From the NCBI GenBank assembly GCA_947088515.1, contig CAMUHA010000135.1, positions 1-9,350 of the forward strand: a DNA stretch of 9,350 nt. Reading direction: 5' to 3'. Within the stretch, counting starts at the first letter, position 1, and every line of letters begins with the position of its first letter. This DNA comes from an uncultured bacterium (lineage in GTDB: Bacteria; Bacillota; Clostridia; Lachnospirales; Lachnospiraceae). Below the pieces are notes generated by a model, which saw only the letters and a program-made list of their open reading frames with translations, ran no database searches and had not been told where the DNA came from. The position numbers and the translations under genes are program-made. This document shows positions 5,921-9,350 of this stretch, piece after piece.

Positions 5921-7705
5921 TTATGCGCAGTTGGCATATTGGGACATATACAGGCGGTAGTATTCTCCGTTTAGCGCCATTAGTTCCTGGTGGGTTCCCT
6001 TTTCCAGAATATTTCCTTTATCCACATACATTATGCAGGAGGAATTTTTGATAGTGGAAAGCCGGTGGGCAATGATAAAGGAGGTACGTCCCTTTAACAG
6101 CTCGTTTAATCCCTTTTGCAATACAATTTCCGTCTCCGTGTCAATGCTGGAAGTGGCTTCATCCAAAATCAGTATTTTGGGGTTGGCAAGAAGGGCACGG
6201 GCAAAGGATATCAGCTGACGCTGTCCGGCGGAAAGCCGGCTTCCACGCTCGTTTACTTCCGTATAATAACCGTTTTCCATTTCCATAATAAAATCATGGG
6301 CACATACGGTTTTTGCGGCCTGGATTACTTCATCATCGGTAGCTGTAAAATTGCCATAGCGGATATTATCCATAATGGTTCCGGAGAAAATAAAACTGTC
6401 CTGCATCATAACCCCCATCTGTTCTCTTAGAGAATGGATAGTAACATCTGCGATATCTGTTCCGTCAATAAGGATACGTCCGCCGTCCACATTATAAAAA
6501 CGGCTTAACAGGTTAACAAGCGTTGTTTTTCCGGCGCCGGTAGGACCTACAATTGCAAAGGAATCGCCTTCTTTTGCATGGAAATTTACATCGTTTAAGA
6601 TTTTTACATCCGGCTCATAGCTAAAAGTAACATGTTCAAAGGATACATCGCCATGAATGGGCGGCATTTTTACTGCATCCGGCGCATCTTTAACGGAAAC
6701 AGGTTCGTCAATGGTTTCAAAAATACGCTCCAGATAGGAGATGGCGGTAAGCAGTGAATTATAAAATCCGGCCAGTGTATTTATGGGGGTCCAGAATCTG
6801 CTTACATAAGCGGTAAAGGCTACCAGAACGCCTACTGTGATGGAGGAGGATGGGGAAGACATCCAGTAAATGCCAAGCACATAAATAGCGGAAGTTGTTA
6901 TTATTGATATAATATCAACGCTGGGGCCCATAGTAAAATTGTACATAACCGCCTGCATCCAGGATTTCCGGTAACTGCTGCTTAAGTTGTTGAAAATGCT
7001 GCTGTTCATTTCTTCGCGCACAAAGGACTGTGTTACCCGTATACCGTTAATACTTTCTGCAATATAAGCATTTAAGTTTGACTGTTTGTTGCTCTGTATC
7101 TGCCATGCCTTCCGCTGTCTTTTTTTGATAAAGATTACCACAAAGGCAAGCAGCGGCAGACCACAAAGGCACAATATTGTCAGCTGCACATTAATAAGCA
7201 GCATAAAAGCAATAATGAAAAACAGGTTGCACAGGTCTGTAATGGTGTTTAAAATACCATTGGAAAGCAGGTCGCTTAAGCTGTTGACATAATTGACCAC
7301 CCGGACCTGGATTTTTCCATGGGGTCTGTCATCATAATAGGAAAAGGGCAGTTCCTGCAAATGTTTAAAAATATCATAACGCAAATCATGAATAATCTGC
7401 TGGCCGATTAGGTTAGTGTGTTTGATTTTGTACCGCAGAGCAACGGCAGAATACAGGGCGGCCAGCAGGGTTAAGGCACTGTAAAAGGCAACGCCTCCCA
7501 TATCCTTTGCCGGAATGCTTTCGTCAATAATCCGCATAAAAAACTGTGGTATCAGCATCGTAAATGCGGAGGCGGTCAGCATAAGGACGGCCACGGAAAA
7601 GAAACGCTTCCTGTAGGGCTTTAAGTAGCCAAGCAGCCGCTTAAGCTGGTTTACATCAAATTTATCTTCTAAAACTTCATCTACATCATATTTATTTCGT
7701 GCCAT
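5921..7705 (-). CDS. Heterodimeric ABC exporter subunit, fused membrane and ATPase domains (catalytically canonical half)
   Basis: This 594-residue half-transporter has an ABC_membrane domain of about six helices (residues 30-320), then a nucleotide-binding domain (about 350-590). Walker A is GPTGAGKTT (387-395), the signature is LSAGQ (491-495, Ala for the usual second-position Gly), Walker B is ILILDEA with catalytic Glu516, and the H-loop is AHRLS with His547. The site built from its own Walker motifs is thus fully equipped. The ATG start at 7703-7705 follows AAAGGAG at good spacing on the minus strand. The gene begins 48 bases after the stop of the other half-transporter, and the two should form a heterodimer of the LmrCD/BmrCD/TM287-288 type, exporting hydrophobic compounds, drugs or lipids. 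The substrate cannot be told from sequence. The N-terminus (MARNKYDVDEVLEDKFD) is a charged extension ahead of the first helix. Confidence 0.93.
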   Translation of the reverse strand: MARNKYDVDEVLEDKFDVNQLKRLLGYLKPYRKRFFSVAVLMLTASAFTMLIPQFFMRIIDESIPAKDMGGVAFYSALTLLAALYSAVALRYKIKHTNLIGQQIIHDLRYDIFKHLQELPFSYYDDRPHGKIQVRVVNYVNSLSDLLSNGILNTITDLCNLFFIIAFMLLINVQLTILCLCGLPLLAFVVIFIKKRQRKAWQIQSNKQSNLNAYIAESINGIRVTQSFVREEMNSSIFNNLSSSYRKSWMQAVMYNFTMGPSVDIISIITTSAIYVLGIYWMSSPSSSITVGVLVAFTAYVSRFWTPINTLAGFYNSLLTAISYLERIFETIDEPVSVKDAPDAVKMPPIHGDVSFEHVTFSYEPDVKILNDVNFHAKEGDSFAIVGPTGAGKTTLVNLLSRFYNVDGGRILIDGTDIADVTIHSLREQMGVMMQDSFIFSGTIMDNIRYGNFTATDDEVIQAAKTVCAHDFIMEMENGYYTEVNERGSRLSAGQRQLISFARALLANPKILILDEATSSIDTETEIVLQKGLNELLKGRTSFIIAHRLSTIKNSSCIMYVDKGNILEKGTHQELMALNGEYYRLYMSQYANCA

Positions 7706-7753
7706 AAGGCAATTCTCCTTTCGAATGACCTTTCAAACAGGTTCAAAGATTTT

Positions 7754-9350
7754 TCAGCTGGATTTTCCCAAAGCGGCGGCGCCTGTAATGAAGGCAGGCT
7801 GCCCATAGGAAGAATCAGGAGAAAAGTTATCCGCCTTGGGAATTTCCCCATATTGATGACGGAAAGCATCGGCATAATAGCCATTTTTGTCAAGCAGCTC
7901 CTGATGGGCGCCGCGTTCAATAATCTTTCCGTTGTTCATTACCAGAATCTGGTCTGCATCTTTAATGGAAGAAATCCGGTAAGCAATTACAAAAATGGTG
8001 CACTGGCCATTTAACTTTTTCAGCTGGTTCTGGATATAGCTTTCTGTTTCCATGTCCACGGCAGAGGTGGTGTCGTCCAGTATCAGAATGGCGGGCTTTT
8101 TCAGTAAAGCTCTTGCAAGGGAAATTCTCTGTTTCTGTCCTCCCGAAAGTCCAACGCCCCGCTCTCCTACAATGGTATCATACCCTTCAGGCATTCTCTG
8201 GATAAAATGGTTGGCATCTGCCATAATAGCAGCTTCTCTGATTTCCTCAAAGGAGCATTCCGGCCGTCCGTAAGCAATATTTCCTTCGATTGTGTCCGAA
8301 AAGAGAAAAATATCCTGCATAGCCATTCCAATATTATCCCGCAGTTCCCGGAGATTTAAATCCTTCACATTGACGCCGTCCACCAGAATCTCTCCTTTGG
8401 AGGTATCCATAAAACGGCACAAAAGGTTCATGACAGTGGATTTTCCGGCTCCAGTGGTTCCCAGAATGCCAATGGTCTGGCCCTTTTTGGCAGTAAAGCT
8501 GATGTCACTTACAATGTTTTCATCATCTGTACGGTAGGATACATTCCGAAATTCCACATTTCCCTCCATATGCCTGCGTTCCACAGGGACAGAGGGAGTT
8601 TTTATCTGGGGTTCTTCCATATAGGTATCATAAATTTTTTCAACGGAAGTGAGAAAACGATGAGTGTCGTTAATCCACCAGCCTGTCATCCGAAGGGGCA
8701 CAGTCAGCATCCAGAGATAGCCGTTTACTGTTACCAGATTTCCAAGAGAAATTTCTCCCTGGATAACCATATAGCCGCCGTAAAGCATCAGGATTACGTT
8801 GAGCAGATAAGACAGCACTTCAAATATTGGCAGATATTTCATCCACATACGTGAAGAAGCAAGCTGCGCCTCCTTGTAAGCATCATTCTCACGATTAAAT
8901 TTTTCCATTTCAAAGTCTTCTTTTGCAAAAGCTTTTACCACCCGGTTGCCGCTGACATTTTCCTGCACAAAGGCATTTAAAGAAGAAAAGCGGTCGCGGA
9001 TGCGGGCAAAGGTTGGACGCACCGCCTTTGACTGACGGAAGGTGGTAAGGGCGGTAAACGGGAGAACCAGCACCATACACAGGGCAAGTTTTTGGTTTAC
9101 CGTAAAAATCATAACAAGTGCAAAAATAAAAAGCAGCACGTTTTCATAAACACAGTAGATAAGAAAAGCCACAAAGTGACGGATGGCGTCCATATCACCT
9201 GTCTGACGGCTCATCAGGTCCCCTGTTTTTTTTCTGTTATAAAAGGCAAAGTCTTCTGCCAGAAGCTTTCTGAAAACCGCATCACGCATATCATACAGAA
9301 CGCCCTGTGAGCAGGTTTCAAAGACCACCTGATAGGAAAAGCGCAGAATA
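7754..9350 (-). CDS. Heterodimeric ABC exporter subunit, degenerate-site half (5' end outside window)
   Basis: The open frame runs off the right edge; about 531 residues are visible and the first transmembrane helix is missing. The GTG at 9326-9328 is internal, since in-frame coding continues to 9350. The ABC_membrane part includes the first cytoplasmic coupling stretch FYNRKKTGDLMSRQTGD, followed by the ATPase domain. Walker A is GTTGAGKST (8435-8461) and the signature is a canonical LSGGQ (8135-8149). Walker B reads ILILDDT, with Asp (8072-8074) where the catalytic Glu should be, and the H-loop reads IAYRIS, with Tyr (7979-7981) where His should be. Both changes disable hydrolysis at the site formed by its own Walker motifs, which is the known pattern for the non-catalytic half of heterodimeric exporters. 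It is upstream in the operon with the canonical half. The C-terminal tail after EIPKADNF is unconserved. The promoter lies outside the window. Confidence 0.93.
   Translation of the reverse strand, partial: ILRFSYQVVFETCSQGVLYDMRDAVFRKLLAEDFAFYNRKKTGDLMSRQTGDMDAIRHFVAFLIYCVYENVLLFIFALVMIFTVNQKLALCMVLVLPFTALTTFRQSKAVRPTFARIRDRFSSLNAFVQENVSGNRVVKAFAKEDFEMEKFNRENDAYKEAQLASSRMWMKYLPIFEVLSYLLNVILMLYGGYMVIQGEISLGNLVTVNGYLWMLTVPLRMTGWWINDTHRFLTSVEKIYDTYMEEPQIKTPSVPVERRHMEGNVEFRNVSYRTDDENIVSDISFTAKKGQTIGILGTTGAGKSTVMNLLCRFMDTSKGEILVDGVNVKDLNLRELRDNIGMAMQDIFLFSDTIEGNIAYGRPECSFEEIREAAIMADANHFIQRMPEGYDTIVGERGVGLSGGQKQRISLARALLKKPAILILDDTTSAVDMETESYIQNQLKKLNGQCTIFVIAYRISSIKDADQILVMNNGKIIERGAHQELLDKNGYYADAFRHQYGEIPKADNFSPDSSYGQPAFITGAAALGKSS

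Overview
The window looks like chromosomal DNA of a low-to-mid GC Firmicute, most likely a gut Lachnospiraceae/Clostridia. The signs are strong AAAGGAG-type ribosome binding sites, a lipoprotein-anchored sugar-binding protein, a YesL (DUF624) membrane protein, clostridial-style polysaccharide deacetylase sequence and a heterodimeric multidrug-type ABC exporter. No rRNA, tRNA, CRISPR array, insertion sequence or phage gene was seen.

Positions 1-4997 (+ strand) hold a carbohydrate uptake operon. In order it carries the 3' end of an RpiR/MurR-type regulator with a sugar-phosphate SIS domain, a YesL-family membrane protein, a lipoprotein solute-binding protein, and two CUT1-type (MalF/MalG-like) permeases. 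No ATPase, glycosidase or catabolic enzyme is visible, so the transporter probably uses a shared MsmK/MsiK-type ATPase encoded elsewhere. A strong two-part stem-loop separates the binding-protein gene from the first permease gene and could set their expression ratio. Directly after the stop codon of the second permease, in the same frame, lies the C-terminal two thirds of a polysaccharide deacetylase. It has no N-terminus, no first metal-binding motif and no ribosome binding site, so this looks like a deletion or insertion junction. The substrate is not proven; an amino sugar or sialic acid is a reasonable hypothesis.

Positions 4998-5920 are the convergent junction. A 12-bp terminator hairpin closes the + strand operon, and its U-tract is made of the last codons of a minus-strand gene for a solitary Uma2-family (PD-(D/E)XK fold) protein. 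Upstream of that gene is an AT-rich intergenic stretch of about 300 bases. It holds a 10-bp inverted repeat with a cluster of AGTAAA words, and a near-perfect 15-bp hairpin that probably ends the exporter operon.

Positions 5921-9350 (minus strand) encode the two halves of a heterodimeric ABC exporter. The upstream half, cut by the window edge, has a degenerate Walker B (Asp for Glu) and a Tyr in place of the H-loop His. The downstream half is catalytically canonical but has an LSAGQ signature. Together they predict one active and one degenerate ATP site, as in the LmrCD/BmrCD/TM287-288 type. I see no clear evidence for a wholly new system; the truncated deacetylase junction and the asymmetric exporter are the points most worth a second look.
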